64,000 bases of DNA, from positions 25,046,823 through 25,110,822 of the forward strand of contig NC_079510.1 of the NCBI RefSeq assembly GCF_030052815.1. Reading direction: 5' to 3'. How positions within the stretch are numbered: the stretch's first letter is position 1; each line of letters starts with the position of its first letter. A program made the translations under genes and the position numbers. Source of the stretch: Hevea brasiliensis. Lineage: Eukaryota; Streptophyta; Magnoliopsida; Malpighiales; Euphorbiaceae. The notes beneath the pieces were generated by a model that was not told the DNA's origin, searched no databases, and worked only from the letters and a program-made list of their open reading frames with translations. Shown here piece after piece: positions 32,460 to 44,377 of this stretch.

Positions 32460-33255
32460 AATTAAAATCAACTTAGATCAAGGAACCAGAGGTTGATAAC
32501 AGGAAAATTAAATGTAGGAAAATAAAATCAACTTAGATCAAGAAACCAGAGGTTGATGATAGGAAATTTAAATGCAGGAAATTAAAATCAACTTAGATCA
32601 AGGAACCAGAGGTTGATGACAGGAAATTTAAATACAGGAAATTAAAATCAACTTAGATCAAGGAACGAGAGGTTGATAACAGGAAATTTAAATGCAGGAA
32701 ATTAAAATCAACTTAGATCAAGGAACGAGAGGTTGATAACAGGAAATTTAAATGCAGGAAATTAAAATCAACTTAGATCAAGGAACGAGAGGTTGATAAC
32801 AGGAAAATTAAATGCAGGAAATTAAAATCAACTTAGATCAAGGAACCAGAGGTTAATAATAGGAAAATTAAATGCAGGAAAATTAAAATCAACTTAGATC
32901 AAGGAACCAGAGATTGATAACAGGAAATTTAAATGCAGGAAATTAAAATCAACTTAGATCAAGGAACTAGAGGTTGACAACAGGAAATTTAAAAGCAGGA
33001 AATTAAAATCAACTTAGATCAAGGAACCAGAGGTTGATAACAGGAAATTTAAATGCAGGAAATTAAAATCAACTTAGATCAAGGAACCAGAGGTTGATAA
33101 CAGGAAAATTAAATGCAGGAAAATTAAAATCAACTTAGATCAAGGAACCAGAGGTTGATAACAGGAAATTTAAATGCAGGAAATTAAAATAAACGTAGAT
33201 CAAGGAACCAGAGGTTAATAACAGGAAAATTAAATGCAGGAAAATTAAAATCAAC
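32460..33255 (-). repeat. 60-bp tandem array, about 13 copies
   Basis: Thirteen near-identical units of 60-61 bp plus a partial one. Each has AAAATCAACTTAGATCAAGG, then AACCAGAGGTTGATAACAGG, then AAATTTAAATGCAGG. The array lies between pol and the PPT of the Ogre-like element. Units differ by a few substitutions and a one-base A length change. Confidence 0.97.
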
Positions 33256-33423
33256 TTACAAAGCAAGTCTAATCTCGACACAAGAAGTTCTTCCCCGATG
33301 AAGTGTACTTAACAGGATCCCGAGGGCCAATAATTAATGGAGGACGAGTTACAAGACTTTGCCTACGACCTCATTTCTTCGGATGCCCCTTTTCTATTCT
33401 TGACTTTCTTCTTACTTTTCGAA

Positions 33424-34066
33424 AAGCGCCCTTGCGGGTTTTCACTTTCCGTCCATTTGACTAGAAGCGCCCTTCCAGGTTTTCACCTCTAGTTTTTTGT
33501 TTTTTTTTTGTTTTTTTTTTTTTGGCCATTCCCTGCAAATCTAAAGTACGTGAGGTTATCAATTTCAAATCCAAATCTTATAGCAAAATTTTAAATGATT
33601 AATAGCGCATTAGGTAACAAGATTAAAGAAGGACAATGTTAAAGAAGGAAAGATAAAAGCAAAGAGATAGGAAAATATGACTTTATTATGGTTTTAGGAA
33701 ACAAAGGCACAGTGTTAAAGGAGAAGGGTACAAGGACAGATCTCATATATTCCTTGTAGTTAGCTTTGAAGTCTTTTAACTGCTATTATTTCAAGTACTC
33801 TGAAGCCTCATGCCACGACGGTTTATGTCCATCCTCGGTTTCATGCCCCGTTCCTTATTTCTCCCTTTTGGTTCTTGGGATGCCCTTTCGGGTTTTCACC
33901 CCTAGATTTTTCCTTCTTTTTTTTTTTTTTTTTTTTTAGCTCGCTTTTTCAGGACGCCCTTTCGGGTTTTCATCCTTCACTCATTTTACAGAAAGCGCCC
34001 TTCGAGGGTTTTCGCCTTCTTTCGCACATTTTGCTAGGAGCGCCCTTTCGGGTTTTCACCCCTACT
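33424..34066 (-). repeat. Dispersed CCCGAAAGGGC hairpin repeats with T/A runs
   Basis: Six copies of a 25-30 bp motif, plus-strand core GCGCCCTTTCGGGTTTTCAC, near 33424, 33462, 33878, 33951, 33994 and 34036. In element RNA the core CCCGAAAGGG can form a three-pair stem with a GAAA loop. Poly-T runs on the plus strand (33498-33524, 33917-33938, 34068-34083) lie between or beside copies. There is no gene in this 3' region. Confidence 0.8.
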
Positions 34067-34081
34067 CTTTTTTTTTTTTTT

Positions 34082-37000
34082 TTAGGCATAGTATCTCTTG
34101 ACGGTGTCAGCATTCACAGGTCTTGGAAATTCTTCACCGTCCATGTGGGTCAAGATCAAGGCCCCACCAGAAAATGCCTTTTTAACCATATAGGGTCCCT
34201 CATAGGTTGGTGACCATTTGCCCCGGGGATCGTTTTGAGTTGGCAGCACTTTCTTCAGAACTAGGTCCCCAGGTTGAAATTCGCGTAGGCGAACACTTTT
34301 GTCAAATGCCCTAGCCATTCTTCTCTGGTACAACTGCCCTTGACATGCTGCTGCTAGCCTCTTTTCATCCAGCAAGTTTAATTGATCCAACCTCGACTGG
34401 ATCCATTCTGACTCATCAAGCCCTGATTCCTTCAGAATCCTTAGGGAAGGAATTTCAACTTCGATAGGCAATACAGCTTCCATCCCATAGACCAGTGAGT
34501 ACGGAGTTGCCCCAGTTGATGTTCTTACGGAGGTCTGGTATGCATGAAGAGCGTAAGGGAGCATATCATGCCAATCCCTATAAGGGATCGTCATTTTCCG
34601 AATTATTCTTTTGAGATTTTTATTCGCGGCTTCCACCGCTCCATTCATCTGGGGATGGTATGGGAAGGAATGAAGGTGTCAAATTTTGTATTGATCACAC
34701 AACTTCTGGATCTTTGGACCATTCAAGTTCTTGGCATTGTCAGTGATGACTTCATTGGGAAGACCGTGCCGGCAGATAATATTATTTATGGGGAATTTGA
34801 GAAAAGTTTTATGTGTAATGTGGGCATATGAAGTCGCTTCAACCCATTCAGAAAAATAGTCGATTGCCACTAGGATAAATCTGTGCTCATTAGACGCCTT
34901 AGGGTTGATGGGACCAATCACATCGATGCCCTATATTGCAAAAGGCCATGGTGAGACGAGGTTGAACAATTTGTGAGTGGGCACATTAATCGAATCTACA
35001 TAGATCTGACACTTATGGCATTTCTGGAAATACTCGATGCAATCCTTTTCCATTGTAGTCCAAAAATATCCCCGTCGCATGATTTGCTTAGCCATCATAT
35101 GCCCGCTGGCATGGGTTGCACAGTTTCCCTCGTGAGTCTCGAAAAGGATTTTTTTCGCCTCTTTTGCATCCACACATCTCAGCAATTCGCCGTTAGAGCT
35201 CCTTTTGTATAAGGTTTCCTCACTGGGGAAGTATCCCAATGCCAATCTCCGAATCATCCTCTTTTCATTTTTGCTCCCCCCTGGAGGGAATTCTCTGGTT
35301 CTGATGTAGAGCAAGATGTCATGGTACCAAGGTTTACCATCAGGTTCTTCTTCGATCATGAAGCAGTAAGCCGGCTCACTTCTTGCTTTAATCTTTAACA
35401 CCTGAGTTGTTTGCCCTTCTTCCATTTGAGCCATAACAGCCAGGGTGGCTAAGGCATCTGCAAATTGATTTTTGTCTCGACTAAGGTGAGTGAAAGAGAT
35501 TTCTTCGAATTTCTTAATCAGCTCCAGTAAGTACTTCTGATATGGGATTAGCTTCGGATCCTTAGTTTGCCATTCTCCTTTGACTTGATAAATGATCAGA
35601 GCTGAGTCTCCATACACCTCCAACTTTCTGATTTTCATTTCAATAGCAGCTTGTAGACCCATTACACAAGCTTCATATTCTGCGACATTGTTGGTGCAGT
35701 CAAATCTCAACTTGATAGCTATCGGAAAGTGTTTCCCATCCGGAGTTACTAATACGGCTCCGATTCCATTCCCGGACAAATTGACAGCTCCGTCGAAATA
35801 CATTTCCCATACATTAGCTGGCTCTTCTTCTCCGCAGTCTACTTCGTTAATATGCTCATCAGGGAACTCAAAATCCAGAGCTTCATAATCCTGGATAGGG
35901 CTTTCTGCTAAGAGATCAGCGATCACGCTACCTTTCACCGCTTTCCGGGTCATATAGACAATGTCATACTGGGAGAGTATGACCTGCCACTTGGCTATCC
36001 TTCCTGGCACGAATGGGCTTTCGAATACATACTTGATAGGATCCATTCTGGAAATGAGCCATGTCTTGTGATTCAACATATAGTGCTTGAGGCGATTCGC
36101 TGTCCAAGCTAGTGCACAGCAAGTTTTCTCTAGGAAAGAGTACCTTGACTCACAATCATTGAACTTTTTGCTTAGGTAATAAATAGCTCTTTCCTTCCGG
36201 CCGGTGTCATCATGTTGCCCCAAAACACATCCCATTGAGTTTTGTTGGACTGCCATATACAGAATCAGAGGCCTTCCAAACATCGTGGAACCAATACTGG
36301 TGGGTTTGACAGGTACTGCTTGATTTTCTCAAAAGCCTCTTGACAAATTGAATCCCATTGAGTAGTGTTGTTCTTTTGGAGTAGTCTAAAAATAGGCTCA
36401 GCTTTGGCGGTGAGATTGGAGATAAACCTTGATATGTAGTTCAACTTTCCCAAGAAACTGCGTACCTCTCTTTCTGTTTTTGGGGATGGCATCTCTTGAA
36501 TGGCTCGGACTTTGTCCGGATCAACTTCTATTCCCTTCTCGCTCATTATGAATCCCAACAATTTCCCAGATCTAGCTCCAAATATGCACTTGGCAGGGTT
36601 CAGTTTCAGCTGATATTTCCTGAGTCTCTCGAATACTTTCCTCATCACCTGCACATGACTCTCTTCTCCCCTAGATTTGATGATCATATCATCCACGTAT
36701 ACCTCCACTTCTTTATGCATCATATCGTGGAATAATGTGACCATGGCACGTTGGTAGGTTGCTCCAGCGTTCTTTAACCCGAAAGGCATGACCCGATAGC
36801 AAAATACCTCCCATTGAGTGATAAAGGCAGTTTTCTCCTTGTCTCCCTCATCCATTGGGATTTGATTATACCCTGATGCCCCATCTATACATGAACACCT
36901 GCCCAATCCCGTAGCATTGTCTACTAACACATCAATGTGAGGGAGAGGGAAATCATCTTTTAAGCTTGCCTTATTAAGATCCCTGTAGTCAACGCACACC

Positions 37001-37506
37001 CTAACTCTCCCGTCCTTCTTCATTACCGGGACAACGTTAGCTATCCATTGGGGATATTTGACTACTTTCAGGAACCCAGCATCATACTGTTTCTTGACCT
37101 CATCCCTAACTTTGAGCAGTGTGTCAGGATTCATTCTTCTTAGCTTCACATCTTGACTGTCCCCGGAATTAGGGAAATTTTATGCGTCACTATCTGGGGG
37201 TCCAAACCAACCATATCATCATAGCTCCATGAAAATACGTCTAGGAATTCCCTGAGCAAACTTATTATATCTCCCAATTCTTTACTTTCTACCACCTTAA
37301 GTTCCCTTTTTACTTCTTCGGTGCCTAAGTTTATGGTGCGCGCTTCGTCTCCACAAGGCACTAGGGAAGGTTCATCCCTTTCATCCCTTTCTTCTGTGAG
37401 CTCCAACTCAGAATCACTTGAAGTAATGGCAGTTATGGGGATTTCAAAATTAACCAGAGGAATTTCTGAGTCTATTGAATTATTAGGTGTTAATTGATGA
37501 ATGGTC
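34082..37506 (-). pseudogene. Ogre-like pol: RT, RNase H, second RNase H, integrase
   Basis: From the intron acceptor the frame runs to a one-base shift near 37165, then RT (37149-36265: VCVDYRDLNKASLKDDFPLP, VMPFGLKNAGATYQRAM, VYVDDMIIKS with the YVDD box). Another shift near 36285 leads to a 450-residue ORF: RNase H (residues 1-125), then a second RNase H (about 157-290; MYFDG, AEYEA, YGDS and ADALA supply the acidic residues), then the integrase zinc finger (HEGNCATHASGH and CHKC). Integrase core follows across single stops at 34931 and 34679 (VAIDYFSEW, VITDNAKN, MNGAVEAANKN). It ends at 34082. The lesions are two shifts and two stops. Confidence 0.92.
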
Positions 37507-37688
37507 CTGAATGAACGAAAATAGAATATATCATAAGGATAGAATTCAAACGGAAAGAAAAAGAGAATCGGAAATAAATGCGTTATTAATTCATTAAGAT
37601 TTATGACATAAGAAAAGGGTCCATTTACAATGTTACACTTGCCACCATGGACAAAATGATCAAGTGTAGATAACCAAAGGTACTTTAC
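37507..37688 (-). other. Intron between protease and RT (182 nt)
   Basis: The donor is GTAAAGT right after codon start GA (37689); the stop codon that ends the upstream frame lies in this donor. The acceptor is TTCATTCAG, with AG at 37508-37507 and a T-rich tract upstream. Joining gives GA+G, ACC and so on, in frame with the downstream pol frame. An intron between protease and RT is known from Ogre elements. The sequence shows the sites and the frame; splicing itself is inferred. Confidence 0.8.
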
Positions 37689-39190
37689 TCGAAATTAAGT
37701 ACAGGGATGTCCTCTGCTGTCCAGTTGTCCAGTTCTTGCCCCTCAGCTATTGGCGAGACCAGAGCCTCATACAAGGAATCCAAGTGGATGACGTCAATAG
37801 ATGGTTCATCGGGTGATTCTTCGACCTCTGCCGGATTTTCGATGACCGGTTTAGTGAAGACCTCTGTGATTCTCGGGACCACTTTCATTCTCCCGATTTT
37901 CTGGTCAAATCTTTGATCCCGAAGTCTATTCCTCATCCAGAATCATCCATCCATGAGGGCATCTTCCTCATATCCCAAACCGCAACGGCCCACCTTTTGG
38001 ATAGCCAGTATAGGTTCAACAATTCCTTGTAATGTGGCGCCTAGGCCTTTGCCTTCTTCATATCCATTCCTTGACATTATCTTGGCTACCATAGCCATAG
38101 CCCCTTCACTTCTGGTCTCTTGTAATTCGAGGGCCTGGAAAGAGCTTTCCGATGACTCTTCAGCAGCTTCCACATAAGGAAGTGATTGTGGCTTGGTGAC
38201 CAAAATGGCTTCTTCCCCTCTTACAGTGATGATTTTGCCGTCCATGATGTACTTTATCTTCTGATGCAAGGTTGAAGGAACGGCATTCGCTGAATGGATC
38301 CACGGCCTCCCCAGCAACATAGCGTAGGCCGGTTCAATATTCATCACCTGGAATATGACGTTGAAGGTGCATGCGCCAATTTGGAGTGGCAAGTCGATGT
38401 CTCCCAACATTTCTCTTCTTGTACCGTCAAAGGCTCTTACCACCATAGCACTTTGACGTATATCTGATCAGTCAACTGGAAGCCTAGCCAAGGTAGCACT
38501 AGGCAGTACATTGAGGGCTGATCCGTTATCAATAAGGACCTTGGCCACTATACAACCTTTGCATTTCACTGCCACATGGAGGGCTTTAGTGTGTGCTAAT
38601 CCTGCGGGATCTATCTCTTCTTCAGAAAAGGTGACAAAACTGGATGCCTGGATTTGTCCCACTATCTTCTCAAACTGCCCCGGTGTGATGTCGGGGTTCA
38701 CAAAGGCCTGATCCAGAATTTTCTGCAGGGCTTGACGGTGCACCTCTGAGCTCAAAATCAGCGATAACAGTGAAATTCGGGCAGGTGTCTTTCTCAACTG
38801 TTCCACCACATCATACTCACTCTGCTTCATTATTTGGAGCAACAGCTCCCCCTCTTCTTTAGGCTCGGCGAGCTCTACTTCCTCCGTTTTCTCAACCTCC
38901 TCTACTGTACTATTCTGTAATTCTCCCATTTTTACTTTCCCCTTCTTCTTTTCTTTCTCTTCGTTCCCGTAACATCTCCCACTTTTGGTTATAAACTCGA
39001 CTTCTTGCTCAGGTGGGGAGGATTTTGTGGCAGCGACGGGGTGAGGATTAGGTTGGGGAGTAGTATTGCTGGTAGGTCCGGTGTAAGTCATTCTGAAGTG
39101 CTCATGGGGAGTGAAGCACGATTTTGGAGGTACCGGAGGTGAAGCAAGATTAGGAACCGGCGTACTGCTCGATGCTCCTTGGGTGAAAAC
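37689..39190 (-). pseudogene. Ogre-like protease with G-patch domain
   Basis: Continuous with gag in one frame. The aspartic protease active site is IDNGSALNVLP (near 38510), with Asn after the catalytic Asp, then a stop at 38468, then the C-terminal flap half (LLGRPWIHSANAVPST). A G-patch follows at about 38060-37960 (NGYEEGKGLGATLQGI and CGLGYEED), a domain found in Ogre proteins. A stop at 37943 separates a 83-codon tail that ends at the intron donor. Each break is a nonsense codon in an otherwise single frame. The protease would process Gag-Pol in the particle. Confidence 0.88.
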
Positions 39191-41230
39191 TTAGAAATTG
39201 TAGTTCCAAGGGACAGCATGAGTATTTGTGACTGGGAGCTGAGGCGGGGTTCGGATAATTGTTACTGGTGGTGAGGGCATTGGGGCATTGGGGACAGAGA
39301 AGGTTAATCTAAGCTTGGGGATAGAGGTATTCTGGCCAAACCTAGCGGTATTTACTTCGCCCTCCACTTTTGATCTCCTTTGGCATCTTAAAATTTTGAG
39401 GGACAGCAAGTTCTGGATCTCTTGCCGGAATCCCTCATAGTCTTGTAGCTCATGATCAGCTGCCCCTCCATGGTAAGGACATCCCGTACCCTTTTCTGAT
39501 TCCGATACCTGAGGGCAAAGGTAACCTTCCCTCATCGCCATGGCAAAAATTTCCTCAAAGTGAGGAGTTAGCTCGTCTACCTCTGGTGCCAACCTCTCTC
39601 CATCCGATTCTATCATATTTACTCCATTGCCCGCATTATGATTGGGCAACGAGTTTGAGGTAACACTGGGGAGGGAACCATTTCCCTCAATCTTCAACCA
39701 TCCGTTCCGGATTAAAGCGTGCACTCTCCTTCTGAGTGCCCCACAGTTGTCAGTTGAATGCCCTTGTGCCCCTCCATGATATTCACAACGGGCAGTGGCA
39801 TCATACCACCTGGGGTATGGTGGCTGAATTGGGTCCAGGGGAACTGGTACTATCTGGTTTATACCGACTAGATATCGGTATATTTCACTGAGTGGAAGGG
39901 GAAGGGGTGGATCAGGATTTCTTGGTGGTCTGGGGTTATTTTGAAGTGGCCTTGGTTGGGTAGGTGGAGGAGGAGGTCTAGGTTGGTAATTTGTAGATGG
40001 TGGGTATTGTGGGCGTGGGTGTGGGTAATTTGAGAAAGGAGGTGGAATGTTTGCAACTGTTTGGCCATGAGGGGGATGATGTGGCTGGTAGTTATTTTGA
40101 GGAAGTGGGGAGTAATTATTTTGCCGGGTGACAGAATGCACATCACCCTCCTTCTTTTTGCCAAAACTGGCGGTTTTCTTCGCAGGATTCTTAGTCAACT
40201 CCTGCAGCCGTCCCATCCTTAAATTAGCTTCTATCCTCTCACCGGCTTGGATGATGTCCGAGAAGCTGTTGGAAGTGTTTCCAATTATCAAATTGAAGTA
40301 AGGAGCCTTCAATGTTTCAATGAACAGGGAGCATAATTCATTATCGGTCACTGGAGGATATACTTCTGCAGCCTTCTCTCTCCATCTTTAGGCATATTCC
40401 TTGAAGCTTTCCCTATCTCTTTGCACCAGGTTTTGGAGGTCCCTCCTTGTGGGGGCCACATCATAGTTAAATTTGTACTGCTTCAAGAATGCGTCTGCTA
40501 AATCCTTCCAGGAGCGCAGTTTGCTCCTATCCAACTGAATACACCATCTCAGGGCTGCTCCGAAGAGGCTTTCGTGAAAGAAATGGACGAGAAGTCTGTC
40601 ATCTTCTGTTAAGGCAGACATTTTGGCAATGTAGGTTGCTAGGTGAATGCGGGGATCTGAGTTCCCGGTGTACTTGTCGAAATCCGGGACTTTAAATTTG
40701 GGTGGCACCACCACATCTGGCACCAATCTAAGTGAAGCCACATCGACTGAACCATACATGTTCAGCCCCTCTATTGCTCTCAATCTTTCCTCTAGAGCAG
40801 ACAGTTTTTCATTTTCCCTGGTCTTATTTTCTCCTCCTACTGCAAAAGATACTCCCCCAGCTGGGAAATGAGGGGTGGAGTGAACCGGAGGGATCAGTAT
40901 TGAAGTGTATGGGTTGACATTTGAGATAGATGGGTAATGGGAGAAAGGTGGGTCATTATTTATAGTAGCTAGATTGATAGTGATTGTCGGATCCGTGATA
41001 GGTGACTGAAAGGTGAAAGAGGTTGAAGCTTGGTGAGGATCCATTGTTGTAGGTGGTGGGGGAGGTAATGGTAGGTTAGGTTCTGAAGTGGGTTTATTTT
41101 GGGACATCTCCCTCATTAGTCTCATAAGTTCTGAGACCTGATCCTTCAATTCGGAAACTTGTCCTTGTAGGTTCTGTACTTGTTCCTGATCTTCCATTAT
41201 CTTCTTTGTTCGAGATCTTGTTAAGTACAC
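39191..41230 (-). pseudogene. Ogre-like gag
   Basis: ATG at 41230 (MYLTRSRTKKIMEDQEQ), then a short coiled coil (QNLQGQVSELKDQVSELMR), a proline-rich linker, and the gag core from about 40720 (VPDFDKYTGNSDPRIHLATY, then FKEYA and a stop at 40388). The same frame resumes with ELCSLFIETLKAPYFNLIIG, a long Pro/His-rich region, and two zinc-finger-like clusters (CEYHGGAQGHSTDNC and CPYHGGAADHEL). It ends at a second stop, 39191. No frameshift was found over 2 kb. Gag forms the particle and binds the genome. Confidence 0.9.
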
Positions 41231-41760
41231 TCGCTTGGGTTGAACTGTGTGCTTGGTCAGCTTGCCTTGTTTGAAGCAATGTTGATTTTCTGTAGGGAAA
41301 TAAATAACAGCTTTTAGTGAATTTTGAATTTCGTAAAAAAAACTAAAGGTCCTGGTTCGAACGAAGGATACGGTGGCATTTGGAAGCCAAAATGAAATCT
41401 GCAGAAGGATGGTTGCATCAATTTTATCATGGCATCATTCGATAGTCTGACTGTGAATGACTGGATTAAATGCGCGTTCATGATACCTGTTCATATGGCA
41501 TATCCAATTTTTCGCATAACCCTAGTGAGGGGGTTCCTACGGGAGTTATACTATTCATTCACAATTTTGCTAAACAATGACCCAAAAGTTTTCCATTAAC
41601 TGAATATTTATACACAACATTCTTTGCATCGCCTAGGCTCAGGGAGACTCTTTATAATGAGATGACATTTTTTGAGATACTCGTATAACCTTTCTTCTTG
41701 TTTAACAGGGTCGAATGCTTTCAAAGCATACTCGGATTCTGGAAGGAGTTCCTGTTTTCC

Positions 41761-43505
41761 CTATGCTATCGTTCTCTCCAGCTGGTCAACATTCTCTTTC
41801 AGCTCTTGATATAGAGCAGCTTGTCTTTCTTTCTCCTTCCTTTCCTTAGCACATTTTTTCAGAATATCGTTGATGAGTAATGCCTGTTCCTTCAATTCGA
41901 GCTTCTTCTTTTTGTTCTCTTGTTTATACTCTTCTACAAGTATCTCTTGGTATTTCATTTTTTCCTGAAGCTTACTATTCTGCACTTCTACTTCTTTTAC
42001 CAGAGCTTGAAGAGAGCTTTTTTCCTTTTCCCACCGCGCTTCTTGCTCTTCGAACCCCATCTTTTCAGTTCTTGCCTCTTCCCTGAGTCTTCTCACTTTT
42101 CTTTTAAGGTTCTGCTGTTGGTCCTCTAACTACTTTATTTGTTCTTGCAGTTGCGAGTTTTCGGTGTTTGCCTTCTGTAGTGAATCAGTTAAATGATCAT
42201 TAGCTTCTTCTGATAGGATGTTTCAGCGAGGTTCTTTGCCTTGGTCTGCGATTAAGTGTTCTTGGTCCCTGTCAGCCCTCCATTTAAGATAATCGCCCGT
42301 GGCGCTCGGACCTTTAGGCGACCTCTCCATCAAAGTGATGTTTTCCCAAGACTTGCGAGCTATTTTCAACCCCTCCTCTTCCTTGAGTTCATGGTAGAAA
42401 TGACCTTGGTGGTATTTCTCAATGTTGATTCTGAACTGTGTTGAGCCAAACTGTCTCATTACTAATGCCGGACTGTAACTTGTGTATCCAGTCACTCCGA
42501 TTAGGGATACTGATTGATTGTTCCCCGTGCTGATCAAAATGGATTGACTTGACGTCCATAATTTCTTCCAACAATAGTTATGGCTATTGAAGCTCAAAAT
42601 CCGTTCTTGCCACTACGGCTCATCCTTCGGGCTGATTACCAATCGGGTCATTTTTTCGATGAGAGGCTGGTCAAGATACCAAGTTAATCCCTTCATCTCC
42701 ATAGGACACATATGACTAATGATCCAGAGGTGCAACAACTGAGAACAACACTTAATGGATCCCTTGCCTTGCTGTCTGCAGTAAGTGAGGGTTAAGAAAG
42801 TCTCAGCAAGTATTGCCGATACTGGATTGACTTTCTGTTTTTCTATTGCCTAGAACGTTTCCACAACACTGCAGGTTATGATTCCGGAAGGTCCAGGGAA
42901 CAAGAGCAAGCCGTAAATTGCTAAAGCGAGCATCAATGAAGCTTGATCCCACTGTTGATCTTGGATGCATTGCTCAACCCTTTCTTGAGGTAAGTCCAAT
43001 ACCATCCATGCGTGTTTCCTTTAACGGTTTCTTTCGCCTTTGCTTTTTTTGGTGGGATCCCCAGCATGTGTGCGAGCCGTTTCTAGGTCTGCCTATGTTA
43101 GAGGTGCAGGTAAATCCGATTCTGCGCCACATAAGGGATTTCTAGCAATGCTTGATATTCTTCTATAGTGGGAGCAGTATCGATGTCATTGAAAGAGAAT
43201 ACTCCAAACTTAGGGTTCCAAATTGACAACATGGCCTTTAATGCCGGTATCTGAACCTTAACTCGCATCAAGGTTGCAATCCTCCCATATTTCTTCTCAA
43301 ATTGTGCTTTGACCTGATCGGGAAATGAATTCCAACCATTGACCAGACCTTCGAGACTGTTCATTCTGACTTTAATTTTGCTTAGGTCCAGTAGAGGAAA
43401 GGAGCTAGTGTATCTTTGTAGGGGTACTGAACAATTTTTGGGCCACGGTTTAGCATTTTGTTCTGATTTAAGAACTTCTTCTACCGACTGACTCGAAGAT
43501 GCCAT
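41761..43505 (-). pseudogene. Ogre-like ORF1 upstream of gag (DUF7745-like)
   Basis: A separate reading frame ahead of gag, as in Ogre elements. 43505-43098 starts MASSSQSVEEVLKSEQNA and contains VKAQFEKKYGRIATLMRVKV and FSFNDIDTAPTIEEYQALL, resembling the N-terminal part of DUF7745 proteins (name from memory). Frames then shift. 42597-42223 carries YSPALVMRQFGSTQF and a KIARKSWENITLM stretch. 42096-41761 is a strong charged coiled coil. The function of ORF1 proteins is unknown. It is not readable through in this copy. Confidence 0.75.
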
Positions 43506-44372
43506 GTTAAAAATGATGCTTATCCTTTCACAGACCTTATTTCGGTGACGCCTACAGAAAAAAAGTTGTTAGCAGGATAAATTCAGGTAATCTTGAATTA
43601 TACTATTGGCAGAGTGACACCTACACATTTATCAAAGTAGGAAAATGTGTAGGTTTTCTTAACAGTATGATTCAAGGTTACCCTTAAAAATAAGAACAAA
43701 ATAAAATAAACAGAATAGGGTAAGAGTAAGTATGCCCCTTTTATCTTAAAGTAAAGGAAAGTCCTAATACTGGCTGGGTGCTACCTAATTGGACAGTTCT
43801 ATCTTACAAGGTAGCTTGCTACGGCTTCCAACTATCGTGATAGTTTAGCTCAGGGTCTAATTTTCTAAAAGCCACAGGTTCCCAAATTGCCCCCACTGTA
43901 AACAGTAGAGCCCCATTCTATCCCCCATGATATTGTCGGGAAAATTCCACGGGTATCACAGTGAATAAAATGAGTTCCAATTTAAGCAGAAGCCTTCACG
44001 GATACTAACGGGGTAAAACCCAAGGGTACCGCTACATGACTCCCTCCTACTTTCCTAAAAGGATAAGGAAGCCCGGGTATAGGGATGAAGTGTGTGAGGA
44101 CATCGTGTGTGAGGACATCATGTGAGTGTTCAGTGTGTGAAGGGACACCTTTACCTCTTCCCAATTCAGGGGGATTTTTATTTTTCCCTTTTTTCCTTTT
44201 AAATGAAGAGCGCTGTAGAAAGTAAAACAAGCAAGACAAGCAAAATGGTTAGCAGGAATAACAATAATTAACGTATAGAATTTTTACGGAGTGAGCCCAC
44301 CTAACTATGATTTTGATCGCAACATTAAATCTACTTTTGGACCTCTAGACCGGGCTTAAGTTTTATATCGTC
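43506..44372 (-). other. Ogre-like untranslated leader
   Basis: About 870 bp between primer site and ORF1, without a supported ORF. It has a 15-bp tandem pair (GTGTGTGAGGACATC at 44090-44104 and 44105-44119). The leader is cut from its LTR by the Tekay-like insertion. Confidence 0.75.
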
Positions 44373-44377
44373 CCCAG
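44373..44377. repeat. Target duplication cccag (Tekay-like element)
   Basis: cccag here and at 56611-56615 exactly flank the Tekay-like element. The five bases belong to the Ogre-like primer-binding site. Confidence 0.93.

Noticed and set aside
32460..33255. CRISPR-like array
   Set aside because: Units are contiguous tandem repeats with no unique spacers, in a plant retroelement.
34082..37506. Endogenous pararetrovirus
   Set aside because: Integrase, gag and true LTRs with target duplications are present and no movement protein is seen.
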